Shown one piece after another: positions 27,116-36,213 of a stretch of 64,000 nucleotides of DNA. The notes under the pieces were generated by a model. It saw nothing but the letters and a program-made list of their open reading frames with translations. It was not told the DNA's origin and did no database searches. How positions within the stretch are numbered: position 1 is the stretch's first letter; every line of letters begins with the position of its first letter. A program made the translations under genes and the position numbers. The DNA is from Bacteroidales bacterium. GTDB taxonomy: Bacteria; Bacteroidota; Bacteroidia; Bacteroidales; BM520. The stretch spans positions 1 to 64,000 of the forward strand of contig JAISNV010000044.1 of the NCBI GenBank assembly GCA_031276035.1, given 5' to 3'.

Positions 27116-29074
27116 ATGAAATTATCAATAGTAATTGTTAATTATAATGTAAAGTATTTCCTTGAGCAATGCTTGATTTCGGTTCAAGATGCCGTTAAAG
27201 ATATTCAAAATGAAATATTTGTTGTGGATAATAATTCTGTTGACGATTCTCTTGAAATGCTTTACGAACGTTTTCCGGATATTCATATAATTGCAAATAA
27301 GGAAAATGTCGGATTTTCAAAGGCAAACAATCAGGCTATACGACTTGCCAAAGGGGAGTATATACTTTTATTGAATCCCGATACTGTAGTTGAGCATGAT
27401 ACTTTTAAGAAAATGCTCAAATTTATGGATGAACATCCCGATGCAGGCGGGCTCGGTATAAAAATGGTTGACGGTAAAGGTAATTTTCTTCCCGAATCTA
27501 AAAGAAGCCTGCCTACTCCGGCAGTTTCATTCTATAAAATTTTCGGTCTTTCAACATTGTTCCCTAAATCCAAGAAATTCGGGAGATATCATCTCGGTTA
27601 TCTTGATAATAACCAGACTCATGAGGTTGAGATTCTTGCCGGAGCTTGTATGCTTATGAGAAAGGAAGCTTTGGATAAAGTGGGCTTACTTGATGAAACA
27701 TTCTTCATGTATGGGGAAGATATCGATTTATCATATCGAATTATTCTCGGCGGTTACAAAAATTACTATTATCCCGAGGCGCGTATTATTCATTACAAAG
27801 GCGAGAGCACCAAGAAGGGCAGTATGAACTATGTTTACATGTTCTATAATGCAATGATAATCTTTGCTAAGAAACATTTTTCCGGCAAAAACCTTAAGCT
27901 GTATTCTTTCCTGATTAATTGTGCAATTTATTTCAGGGCTTTCATTGCTATTGTTCAAAGATTCTTTAAAAAAATAATACTTCCGCTGATTGATGCAGGT
28001 ATTATTTATCTGGGCTTTCTCTTGATTAAACATTTTTGGGAGCTTACAAAATTCGGTTTCAACGGGATTTACCCCGATTATTATGATTATGTTATTGTAC
28101 CTGCGTATGTTCTCGTTTGGTTGATATTTATTTATTTATCCGGCGGTTACGACAAACCGTTAAAATTAATACGGCTTGTTCAGGGTGTTTTGATAGGAAC
28201 TATCGCAATACTCGTTGTTTATGCTCTTTTACCCGACGAATTTCGCCATTCGCGATTTATGATTTTACTCGGTACGGTTTGGGCAACAATATATCTGCTT
28301 CTTTCGCGTCTGCTTCTCTCAAAAATTAAAAATTCCGGAATCCAACTCGCACATCAAGCTAAAAAAAGAATTGCAATTATCGGAAGTCCGTGTGAAACGG
28401 AAAGGGTTAACACCTTGTTAGATCAAACAGGATTAAGATCCGGACTTAGAATGTATGTTTACAATGATGATACAATTTGCAAGAAGAATAGCAAATGTGT
28501 GGGAAATATTTCTCAAATAGATGAAATCATTCATATTCATAAAATTGATGAGCTTATTTTTTGTGCTAAAGATATTTCTGCAAAAGATATTATTGATATG
28601 ATGGCGTCTTTGAGAAAATATGATCTGGAATATAAGATTGCTCCCGAAGAAAGTATTTCTATCATAGGAAGTAATTCTATTAATACTTCCGGCGAGCTGT
28701 ATGTTGTTGATATCAATACAATTAATAAACCTGCTAATAAAAGGAATAAAAGAATCTTAGATATTTTATTTTCTATATTTTTCCTGATTTTTTCTCCGAT
28801 TTTGATTTTCATTGTCAAAAAACCATTAAAAATGTTTTCGGATATTTTTACTGTAATGGTTGGGGCAAAGTCTTGGGTTGGATATGATACTTCGGAACCG
28901 GAATATTATGAAAAATTACCTAAGATTAAAAAAGGAATTTTATCACCGGTTTACGTAATTGATAAATCGGTAAGAAGCTCAATAAATATTGCTGAAATAA
29001 ATCTCCTTTATGCCAAAAATTATATGCTTAGCAATGACGTCAATATAATTTTTAAAGGAATAAGATATATTTAA
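27116..29074 (+). CDS. GT2 glycosyltransferase fused to a membrane and degenerate sugar-transferase module
   Basis: The frame is open from TTG 27032, but the ATG at 27116 starts a normal GT2 domain (MKLSIVIVNYN) and sits behind the promoter, so 652 residues are assigned. Residues 1-240 are a rhamnosyltransferase-like GT2 (NENVGFSKANNQA, LLNPDTVVEHD, CMLMRKEALDKVG, FFMYGEDIDLSYR). Several membrane helices follow (about 255-405), then a Rossmann-like CoA_binding_3 segment (about 415-540). The C-terminal part resembles the ends of undecaprenyl-phosphate sugar transferases (KRILDILFSIFFLIF...SWVGYD...INIAEINLLYAKNY), but the central catalytic block is missing. It probably adds a sugar in surface polysaccharide synthesis. 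Confidence 0.8.
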   Translation: MKLSIVIVNYNVKYFLEQCLISVQDAVKDIQNEIFVVDNNSVDDSLEMLYERFPDIHIIANKENVGFSKANNQAIRLAKGEYILLLNPDTVVEHDTFKKMLKFMDEHPDAGGLGIKMVDGKGNFLPESKRSLPTPAVSFYKIFGLSTLFPKSKKFGRYHLGYLDNNQTHEVEILAGACMLMRKEALDKVGLLDETFFMYGEDIDLSYRIILGGYKNYYYPEARIIHYKGESTKKGSMNYVYMFYNAMIIFAKKHFSGKNLKLYSFLINCAIYFRAFIAIVQRFFKKIILPLIDAGIIYLGFLLIKHFWELTKFGFNGIYPDYYDYVIVPAYVLVWLIFIYLSGGYDKPLKLIRLVQGVLIGTIAILVVYALLPDEFRHSRFMILLGTVWATIYLLLSRLLLSKIKNSGIQLAHQAKKRIAIIGSPCETERVNTLLDQTGLRSGLRMYVYNDDTICKKNSKCVGNISQIDEIIHIHKIDELIFCAKDISAKDIIDMMASLRKYDLEYKIAPEESISIIGSNSINTSGELYVVDINTINKPANKRNKRILDILFSIFFLIFSPILIFIVKKPLKMFSDIFTVMVGAKSWVGYDTSEPEYYEKLPKIKKGILSPVYVIDKSVRSSINIAEINLLYAKNYMLSNDVNIIFKGIRYI

Positions 29075-29143
29075 AATCAATGATAAGATAAAGTTCAGAC
29101 TTATTTTATTTTGATTTAAAGACTTGATAAAAAATAATTTAGT

Positions 29144-29968
29144 ATGCAGATAAATTTAAAAAAACCGCTTGTTTTTTTCGATTTGGAAACAACAGGTTTG
29201 TCGATTACAAAAGACAGAATCATCGAACTTGCTATATTGAAAGTTAATACTGACAATTCGGTAAAAGAAAAAACATGGTTGATTAATCCTGAAATGCCCA
29301 TTCCTCGAGAGTCGGCACTCATTCACAATATTAGCGATGAAGATGTTAGGGATAAACCGACTTTTAGACAAGTGGCAAAGGAAATTGCCGATTTTATCGG
29401 AAATGCGGACCTTGCCGGTTTTAATGCAATTAAATTCGATATACCCTTTTTGGTGGAAGAATTTCTAAAAGCCGGTATCGACTTTAAAGTCCGTGATAGA
29501 AAATTCGTTGACGTTCAAAATATCTTTCATAAGATGGAACCGCGAAACCTTTCTGCCGCATATAAGTTTTATTGTGATGGCGAAATTGTTGATGCTCACC
29601 GTGCATTGAACGACACAAAGGCTACTTACGAAATTTTTGTAGCTCAATTGGAAAGATATCAAGATACTGAGTATAAAGATAAATTCGGAAAAGTTTGTAC
29701 GCCGATTGTTAATGATGTAGAGAAACTTAGCGATTTTACACATCAAACAAAAAGTGTTGACCTCGCCGGTTATATAGTTTATAATGACAACGGTCAGGAA
29801 GTTTTTACCTTTGGAAAATACAAGAATAGACCGGTTCGTGAAATTTTTGATTATGAACCGCAATATTACGACTGGATAGTTAAAAGTGATTTTCCGGAAT
29901 ATACTAAAAAGGTGTTGACGAGAATTTACACGGAGATGAAGCAGGGAAACGGGTTTAAACTTTTTTAG
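29144..29968 (+). CDS. DnaQ-like 3'-5' exonuclease
   Basis: This 274-residue protein has an N-terminal DEDDh exonuclease domain. D13 and E15 lie in VFFDLETTGL, a second Asp in GFNAIKFDIPFL (near 93), and the His and last Asp in HRALNDTKAT (near 149-155). Residues about 205-265 form a small C-terminal module (FGKYKNRPVREIFDYEPQYYDWIVKSDFP) like the DUF3820 domain that often follows DnaQ-like nucleases. It would remove nucleotides from DNA 3' ends, as the polymerase III epsilon family does, but it may be a stand-alone repair nuclease because the polymerase-binding tail is not obvious. Confidence 0.87.
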   Translation: MQINLKKPLVFFDLETTGLSITKDRIIELAILKVNTDNSVKEKTWLINPEMPIPRESALIHNISDEDVRDKPTFRQVAKEIADFIGNADLAGFNAIKFDIPFLVEEFLKAGIDFKVRDRKFVDVQNIFHKMEPRNLSAAYKFYCDGEIVDAHRALNDTKATYEIFVAQLERYQDTEYKDKFGKVCTPIVNDVEKLSDFTHQTKSVDLAGYIVYNDNGQEVFTFGKYKNRPVREIFDYEPQYYDWIVKSDFPEYTKKVLTRIYTEMKQGNGFKLF

Positions 29969-30028
29969 TGTTGTCTTGAAATACGGAGACATTTAGAATT
30001 TGTAGTTTTCTTAAAAGAAGTATAAGCT

Positions 30029-30655
30029 GTGAAAATAATTTGTGTAGGAAGTAATTATGCGGATCATATCAAAGAGATGCAAGCTGTCGGATTCAAAAAT
30101 GAAATCCCGGCCGAGCCTACTATTTTTACCAAGCCGGATACGGCACTTCTCGTTAATAATAAACCTTTTTATTATCCCGACTTTTCTCGGAATATTCAAT
30201 ACGAAACCGAATTGGTAATTAAAATTGATAAAATCGGAAAGTATATTCAAAAGGAATTTGCGTCAACTTATTATTCGGAAATTGCTACCGGAATTGACTT
30301 TACTGCCCGAGATATTCAGCAAAAGCTTAGAGCTGAAGCAAAACCGTGGATTCTGGCAAAGGGTTTTGATAACTCTGCACCCGTCAGCAAGTTTATTCCC
30401 ATCAATTCATTAAAAGACAGTAATGAAATTGAATTTTCATTAAAATTAAATGATAAAATAGTACAAAACGGCAATTCTAAAAATATGATTTTCGGCTTTG
30501 ACGATCTAATTGTATATATTTCGCAGTTTATTACTTTAAAAATAGGAGATCTTATTTTTACCGGTACACCTTCGGGCGTTGGAAGTGTAAAAATCGGAGA
30601 CAGACTCAAGACGTATATAGAAGATAAAGAAATGATGAATTTTGTTGTGAAATGA
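30029..30655 (+). CDS. Fumarylacetoacetate hydrolase family protein
   Basis: This 208-residue protein with a GTG start at 30029 has the FAH beta roll. Its parts are KIICVGSNYADHIKEM, FTKPDTALL, the metal site YETELVIKIDKIGKY, ATGIDFTARDIQ, LAKGFDNSAPVS, and the C-terminal GDLIFTGTPSGVGSVKIGD. Members act as acylpyruvate hydrolases, oxaloacetate decarboxylases/tautomerases or similar enzymes on 2-oxo acids with a divalent metal. Its size matches the short acylpyruvase/oxaloacetate tautomerase group. It follows the exonuclease gene by 60 nt on the same strand. Confidence 0.88.
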   Translation: MKIICVGSNYADHIKEMQAVGFKNEIPAEPTIFTKPDTALLVNNKPFYYPDFSRNIQYETELVIKIDKIGKYIQKEFASTYYSEIATGIDFTARDIQQKLRAEAKPWILAKGFDNSAPVSKFIPINSLKDSNEIEFSLKLNDKIVQNGNSKNMIFGFDDLIVYISQFITLKIGDLIFTGTPSGVGSVKIGDRLKTYIEDKEMMNFVVK

Positions 30656-30751
30656 TTTTGACAAACAGTGTTTTATACCCTTTGGAATGATAATGTGAAA
30701 TTATAGAATTACAAGGTTACAGGATATTGTCAAATCTTCAAATTCGATAAT

Positions 30752-31891
30752 ATGATGGAAGAAAAAATTAAAAAGATATGTTTTCTGCAGGTTGCTCATT
30801 TTCCTGATGACGACAGGGTTTGGTATCATCAAGCTTTTACATTGGGAAATAGTGGTTTTGATGTTTCTGTTATTTCAACGCGTACAGATTCTTCAGACTT
30901 AGAGAATGTTTTCTGTTTTGACGATTCCGGAATGCCTAAAAAAACCGTTTGCAGAAAGGTATCCGATATTTTTATTAGAATCAAGCCGGATATTATTATT
31001 TGCGATAATCCGCTCGCGGTTTACTTCGCTTCAAAATATCAAAAAAAATATCAACAGGAAGTAAAAATCATCATTGATATTACCGAATGGTATCCATCGA
31101 AAAAAAATCTTGTTAATCTTAATAGAATAAAACGTTTTATGAAAAAAACAGCTCTGAAATGTTTAAATTTCTACAGCGGTTTTTTAGTCGACGGTTTTAT
31201 TTTCGGAGAATATCACAAGGCGAAAATCTTTAAGAAATATTTCAGTAAAAAACCTTTTGTTGATTTGCCTTATTATCCTGATTTAAAATATATTGACAGA
31301 GGTAGAACCAAGGTTGATTTTTCTACATGGAAGGTATTGTATAGCGGCCCGTTGACTAAAGAAAAGGGTTTTTATAATGTGATTAATGCAATGAATGCTT
31401 GTGCTCTTCATAATCAGTGTTTCAATTTTGAATTGAATGTTATTTCAAATGGTAATCCCGATGATGAGCAAGAACGACAAATAAAACAATTGCCGAATAA
31501 TATCGAAATAAAACTTCATAAATATTTCCCATTTGAACAGTTTTGCAAAGTGATTGCAAATTATGATCTGTATTTTGATTTGAGAGAAAAAGATGAGGAG
31601 AATAATAATTGCTTGCCTATTAAACTGTTTTACTATATTGCTTGCGGCAGGCCTGTAATTTTCTCCGATTTGGATGCAATTCGTTTACATGTATCTGAAA
31701 TTTATGAAATGGGTAATTTGGTAAATCCGCAAGATTATAAAAATATTTCAAATATAATTACGGAGTATATTGCTGATAATGATAAATATTACAAACATTC
31801 GGCTGCCGGGTTAAAATATTCAAATGAAAAATATAATTGGAGTTTGATTTCGGAAAAATTTGTGAATTTCATAAAAAATGAGTTCGATTAA
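30752..31891 (+). CDS. Glycosyltransferase, GT4-like
   Basis: This 379-residue cytosolic enzyme has a GT-B fold. The N-terminal Rossmann half contains KKICFLQVAHFPDDDRVWYHQAFTL and PDIIICDNPLAVYFA. The C-terminal nucleotide-sugar half begins VLYSGPLTKEKGFYNVINA and has NNIEIKLHKYFPFEQF and NNCLPIKLFYYIACGRPVIFSDLDAI, where the E of the usual EX7E motif is not strictly conserved. It probably adds a sugar to a lipid-linked glycan. Its last 14 nt overlap the start of the flippase gene, so both act in one polysaccharide pathway. Confidence 0.82.
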   Translation: MMEEKIKKICFLQVAHFPDDDRVWYHQAFTLGNSGFDVSVISTRTDSSDLENVFCFDDSGMPKKTVCRKVSDIFIRIKPDIIICDNPLAVYFASKYQKKYQQEVKIIIDITEWYPSKKNLVNLNRIKRFMKKTALKCLNFYSGFLVDGFIFGEYHKAKIFKKYFSKKPFVDLPYYPDLKYIDRGRTKVDFSTWKVLYSGPLTKEKGFYNVINAMNACALHNQCFNFELNVISNGNPDDEQERQIKQLPNNIEIKLHKYFPFEQFCKVIANYDLYFDLREKDEENNNCLPIKLFYYIACGRPVIFSDLDAIRLHVSEIYEMGNLVNPQDYKNISNIITEYIADNDKYYKHSAAGLKYSNEKYNWSLISEKFVNFIKNEFD

Positions 31892-33083
31892 TTTAAAAAA
31901 GAATATTATTGAAACAATTTTTGTAAAAGGAGGGATACTTATCCTGAATTTTGCAATAACTTTTTTTGTGGCTCGATTGTGGGGTGCGGAAGGAAAGGGT
32001 ATTGTAGCTCTTTTTGTCGCAGATTTGGGAATTATTTCTATCTTCTGTAATATTTTCACAACAAGTAGTGTTTCATATTATTTAAAAAAAGTAGGACAGT
32101 CGAGATTAACAACGCAGGCTTATATTTGGGTATTTATTGCTTCGGGAATTTTAGCGTTGATAATGTCTTTTTTCGGAGAAAGCAACTTAATATTACTGCT
32201 GTTTATTGTTTCTGTATTATTGGGATTTGTAGTATTTCATTCATCTTTATTCATCGGCGATCAAAAAATTCCGTATTATAATCTTGTAACACTGTTGCAG
32301 CCATTGCTACTGCTCGCTTTTATGCTTTTCTTTTATTTTGTTTTCAATAACAAATTCGGTTATTACTCTTACTTCTATTCGCAAATAATTTCATTGACAT
32401 TAATATTTTTTGTTGCAAAAATACTCACCAGAAAAATATTAGGTAAAAGCAGGTTTCATCTTGATAAAAATACAATAAAGGATTCTTTTAATTTCGGTTG
32501 GAAAACAGAGTTGAGCAATTTCCTGCAATTTTTGAATTACCGTTTCAGTATGTATGCACTATCATTTCTAAGCGGAACGGAAGGACTGAAATTAGTCGGA
32601 GTTTTTTCGATAGGTGTTTCTATTTCCGAAGCAATTTGGGTTTTTAGTAAAAGTATTTCGGTTGTTCAGTATTCAAATGTATTAGCTACAGGCGATTCTG
32701 AAGTTTCACGTAAGGAAACTGCAAAAGTTTCATATATAAGCTTATTAGCATCATTAATTTGTATAGCGATAATTGCAATTTTACCGGCAAATGTTTTTGT
32801 GTGGCTTTTCGGTGGTGAGTTTGAATATGTAAAGACAGTGATTCTACTTATGTCACCCGGAATTTTGGCAATATCTATTTCAAATGTTTACGGCAACTTT
32901 TTTTCTGCTATAGGAAAGTTGAATATTCTTATTATAAAATCGGCGGCCGGGCTGTTAGTTACAATAACTTTATCTTTATTATTAATTTCGAAGATGGGTA
33001 TCACCGGCGCGTGCATTGTAAATTCGTGCGCATATATTGTTTCTTCGGTAATATTGATAGTTTATTTCTTTCGAAAGAGGTAA
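31878..33083 (+). CDS. Polysaccharide flippase (Wzx/MOP superfamily)
   Basis: This 401-residue protein has about twelve membrane helices with the MOP/Wzx opening KKNIIETIFVKGGILILNFAITFFVARLWGAEGKG and a second half starting FNFGWKTELSNFLQFLNYRFSMYALSFLSG. It would flip lipid-linked oligosaccharide across the inner membrane. It is shorter than the usual 450-500 residues and the last two helices may be absent. It overlaps the GT4 gene upstream and ends 33 nt before a strong hairpin. Confidence 0.82.
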   Translation: MSSINLKKNIIETIFVKGGILILNFAITFFVARLWGAEGKGIVALFVADLGIISIFCNIFTTSSVSYYLKKVGQSRLTTQAYIWVFIASGILALIMSFFGESNLILLLFIVSVLLGFVVFHSSLFIGDQKIPYYNLVTLLQPLLLLAFMLFFYFVFNNKFGYYSYFYSQIISLTLIFFVAKILTRKILGKSRFHLDKNTIKDSFNFGWKTELSNFLQFLNYRFSMYALSFLSGTEGLKLVGVFSIGVSISEAIWVFSKSISVVQYSNVLATGDSEVSRKETAKVSYISLLASLICIAIIAILPANVFVWLFGGEFEYVKTVILLMSPGILAISISNVYGNFFSAIGKLNILIIKSAAGLLVTITLSLLLISKMGITGACIVNSCAYIVSSVILIVYFFRKR

Positions 33084-33116
33084 TAATGCATAAATGTTGT
33101 AAGAATTAAGGATAAA

Positions 33117-33152
33117 TTCCGGTCGGCATTTCGTTCGAAATGCCGACCGGAA
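33117..33152. terminator. 16-bp perfect hairpin between convergent genes
   Basis: TTCCGGTCGGCATTTC (33117-33132) and its exact reverse complement (33137-33152) flank a GTTC loop. It lies between the flippase gene and the convergent C25 peptidase gene and can act as a terminator for both strands, although the T-run is short. Confidence 0.8.
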
Positions 33153-33164
33153 AACTCATCAAAC

Positions 33165-36128
33165 TTATTTTCCAACTTTCACAAAACTACAAGTTTTTAT
33201 ATCATTATCGGTTTTTATCTTTATAAGATAGAATCCGCTTTCTAAATCTGAAATGTCAAATAAGAATTTATCTTCTTGTATTGAGACATGTTTCAGAATC
33301 TTACCTTGCAAATCAAGCAATGTGATATTTGTCATATTGTTACATTCTATTGTGATGCTTGAATTTGCAGGATTTGGATATAAAATAACATCATTTGAAA
33401 TATCTTCGATACCTTGGATATTTTTAAATCTTGCAATAATATCTATATTATCAGTAATATTAAAATTATATTGGTCATCGTTACCGACAATATTTTCGTT
33501 TATAATCCAGTTTTCAAAATTATGATTAGAAGCCGGCGTTGCAATTAAAATTACATTTTCATTATGATTATATGTACCGTCGCCGGAAACTGTTCCGCCG
33601 TTTACGGGTTCAATTATTATGTTAACGGTGTATGTGTTAATCTCGAATTGTGCGGTTAAAGAGCGGTCTTCCGAAACGGTAAAACTATATATGGCGTCGG
33701 TAGAAATAACTTCATCGTTTTGTGTCCAGTTAAGGAAAGTATAACCTGTGTTGGCGTTTGCAGTTAAAGTTGCAGTTACACCATAATTATATATACCGTT
33801 ACCGGTTATATCTCCTCCTTCCGAAGGAAAAACATTTGCAGATATTGTATAAGATAGAATATTAAAGTTTGCTACAAGATTTCTATCGTTTTCAACTATA
33901 AAAGAGAATATTGCATCGGTAGAGACAATATTTCCGTTTTCTGTCCAATTAGCAAATTCATACCCGGAATTAGGAGTTGCAGTTAAAGTAACATCGGCTC
34001 CTTCTTCGTATCCTCCGTTTCCGGTAATACTGCCGGCATTTGAAGGGTTAATTGTAGCAGAAATTATATAATATGTTATAGTGCCTGTACTTACAGGGAT
34101 TTCTTGAATATACGGTTCATATTGTTGGCGTGTAACAACAATCATAACATTATCCTCTTCAATAATAGGATTGTCGAGTATAACATCAACGCTTCCGGTT
34201 TCATCAACTACACCTACTCCGAAAAGTATTCCGTTTTGTGAAATAGCTACATAAGAACCTGCAATTGCGGAAACTTGAAAAGTGGTTGAGCCTTGCGATA
34301 TTTCAGGTGCATGTGAAACAATATTAGGATCCGGTTTTGTAATATATGGCATTATAGAACCGTCGCCAAAGACGTGATAAGCTTGCCAGTAATATTGTGC
34401 GGTTACTGATCCGGTATATCCGCCAGTACGAGCATAAGTAACGGCAATATTCCCGAGATATAGAAGGGAGTTTACCGAGTTAAAAGCATCATCCGTAAAC
34501 ATTATATCATAAACACCCGTTGTTGAACCGGCGACAGAAGGAGACGTTCCGAATTGTACTGTATGAGCACCAACCGACCAGTAATAATCTTCGTACCAGT
34601 AAGAACTGGGAGCCGAACCTATATAAGCTACCGCACCTTTTTGTTGTGCACGTATCATAGCTTCAGCCAGACATACTTGGCTATATCCGAAGTTTGCGGC
34701 ATCACAACAATTTCCGATAGCAATAAAATATTTATCCGTATTAGTTAATGAATTCACATTACTAACCGTAAAAGACGGATCCGACCAGGATGTGTTACTG
34801 CCGTGAGCCGTGTAATTGGCTAAACCAACTCCTGAACTTAAATGGTTATAACAACCTGTATATGGAGATGATAAATATGCATTCACATTGTTAAAACCAT
34901 GTTCTGTATTTACATAATTGGTTGTAGCATAATTGATTGTCGGTTGCCCGACTCTATAATTCCACGAAGCATCTGCTCCGGCGATTAAAAGTACATTGTC
35001 AAGATATGATGGGTCTGCCATAGTGTATTTTTCATAAACAAGAGTCTTTTCCAAAATATTATTTAATTGATCTGTAGTTTCGGCCGACATTCTGCTGCAA
35101 TACATATCAGGAAAATAATCATTATCAGGGGAGCTGTAATACAAATCCGTAACATGAGAAGTACTACTTCCGGATGTACTTGGCACTTGGCCAACATCTC
35201 CTACTAAAACCAAATACGTTGGAACTGTGCCGTTACTTACACCTTCATTATATTTCTGCTGAACAAAACTTCTTATTGTATTGTAAGTAGTGCCGATATC
35301 ATCCGTATAATTTATATCAACATAAAAACCCTTTTGTGTTTTCCATAATAACCAGTCTTGTAAGGTTGTTTCATAATTGCGCGGAGCAATAACCAACATA
35401 TGTACCGGAGTTTTGTATAGATCGGGATAATCATCATAAACACTCTTGTTAAAAAGTTGATTGTAAACAGGAACAAAATACGGACTGAATGTGCTCCTAT
35501 ATAATTGTTGTGTTTTCTCATAATTAGCATTCTCGAAAGTAACTTCAACATTTATATTATTATAAACTTTTATTGTATTGGTTGAAGGATTATAATTTAC
35601 AGGATTAACTGATATCATTCCTACCCGTAGTTCCCTGATTTTTCCTAATTCTTCGACAGTTACTATTTCTTCTTCGTTATACTTTGAAGTTTGATAAGCT
35701 TTTTCGTCGTAGTTAAAAATTATATCCTCAGGTCCAGAATTTTTTGCAACACTTTCTTGCATAGGAAAAAGAACCGAAAGATTATAATCGTTGAGAGAAT
35801 ATTCCTTTACTGTATAATCTTTAATTTTTATTTTAATATTCGCATTTTCCGGAATGGCAATTAGTTTTCTGCTTGCAGGAAGAGCAGGAGCGCCGATTTC
35901 ACCGTTGGGATAAGTGTTTTCCAAATACAAATCTGTAAATAGTCCGTATTCCGTTTCGATTGTTGTAAAATTTATTGCATTATAATTAAAATAAGCATTA
36001 AATCCTTCAATGCTGTTATTTCTGCATTGAATTTCATTGGGATTGCTGTTTAGATTCAAATTGTATTCCTGACTATAGGAAAAAAATGAAATTAATAAAA
36101 TGCTAAGAGAAAGGATAAGTTTTTTCAT
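33165..36128 (-). CDS. Gingipain-like C25 peptidase with InlB-type repeats and T9SS sorting domain
   Basis: This 987-residue secreted protein has a signal peptide (MKKLILSLSILLISFFSYSQ), a propeptide region (to about 225) and a C25 cysteine peptidase domain (about 230-600). The catalytic His is near 441 in NYTAHGSNTSW and the catalytic Cys near 474 in IAIGNCCDAANFG, followed by CLAEAMIRAQQKGAVAYIGS as in gingipains. Three Bacteroidetes-type InlB-like repeats (each with GxGxYxxGxxVTLTATPNxGYxFxNW) span about 684-905. A type A sorting domain ends the protein (LYPNPANSSITIE, DLESGFYLIKI). It is exported by T9SS and probably degrades proteins at the surface or outside. A -7 box lies at 36150-36157. 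Confidence 0.9.
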   Translation of the reverse strand: MKKLILSLSILLISFFSYSQEYNLNLNSNPNEIQCRNNSIEGFNAYFNYNAINFTTIETEYGLFTDLYLENTYPNGEIGAPALPASRKLIAIPENANIKIKIKDYTVKEYSLNDYNLSVLFPMQESVAKNSGPEDIIFNYDEKAYQTSKYNEEEIVTVEELGKIRELRVGMISVNPVNYNPSTNTIKVYNNINVEVTFENANYEKTQQLYRSTFSPYFVPVYNQLFNKSVYDDYPDLYKTPVHMLVIAPRNYETTLQDWLLWKTQKGFYVDINYTDDIGTTYNTIRSFVQQKYNEGVSNGTVPTYLVLVGDVGQVPSTSGSSTSHVTDLYYSSPDNDYFPDMYCSRMSAETTDQLNNILEKTLVYEKYTMADPSYLDNVLLIAGADASWNYRVGQPTINYATTNYVNTEHGFNNVNAYLSSPYTGCYNHLSSGVGLANYTAHGSNTSWSDPSFTVSNVNSLTNTDKYFIAIGNCCDAANFGYSQVCLAEAMIRAQQKGAVAYIGSAPSSYWYEDYYWSVGAHTVQFGTSPSVAGSTTGVYDIMFTDDAFNSVNSLLYLGNIAVTYARTGGYTGSVTAQYYWQAYHVFGDGSIMPYITKPDPNIVSHAPEISQGSTTFQVSAIAGSYVAISQNGILFGVGVVDETGSVDVILDNPIIEEDNVMIVVTRQQYEPYIQEIPVSTGTITYYIISATINPSNAGSITGNGGYEEGADVTLTATPNSGYEFANWTENGNIVSTDAIFSFIVENDRNLVANFNILSYTISANVFPSEGGDITGNGIYNYGVTATLTANANTGYTFLNWTQNDEVISTDAIYSFTVSEDRSLTAQFEINTYTVNIIIEPVNGGTVSGDGTYNHNENVILIATPASNHNFENWIINENIVGNDDQYNFNITDNIDIIARFKNIQGIEDISNDVILYPNPANSSITIECNNMTNITLLDLQGKILKHVSIQEDKFLFDISDLESGFYLIKIKTDNDIKTCSFVKVGK

Positions 36129-36149
36129 ATAAATTTAAATTTAATCTCA

Positions 36150-36157
36150 CAAAAGTA
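36150..36157 (-). promoter_or_regulatory. Putative -7 box for the first C25 peptidase gene
   Basis: On the minus strand this reads TACTTTTG, 22 nt upstream of the start at 36128. It is only about 5 nt from the terminator hairpin of the upstream peptidase gene, so the two paralogues appear to be transcribed separately. Confidence 0.5.
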
Positions 36158-36161
36158 CATA

Positions 36162-36197
36162 AAAAAAGTCCGATATAAAAATATACCGGACTTTTTT
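36162..36197 (-). terminator. Terminator of the second C25 peptidase gene
   Basis: AAAAAAGTCCG (36162-36172) pairs with CGGACTTTTTT (36187-36197) around an AT-rich loop, giving a stem followed by a U-run on the minus strand. It begins 17 nt after the stop of the gene at 36214. Confidence 0.8.
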
Positions 36198-36213
36198 ATA
36201 AGAAATCAATTTA

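Noticed and set aside
29465-29992. 175-codon frame antisense to the DnaQ-like gene
   Set aside because: The opposite strand carries a clear DEDDh exonuclease; the antisense product has no recognisable family.
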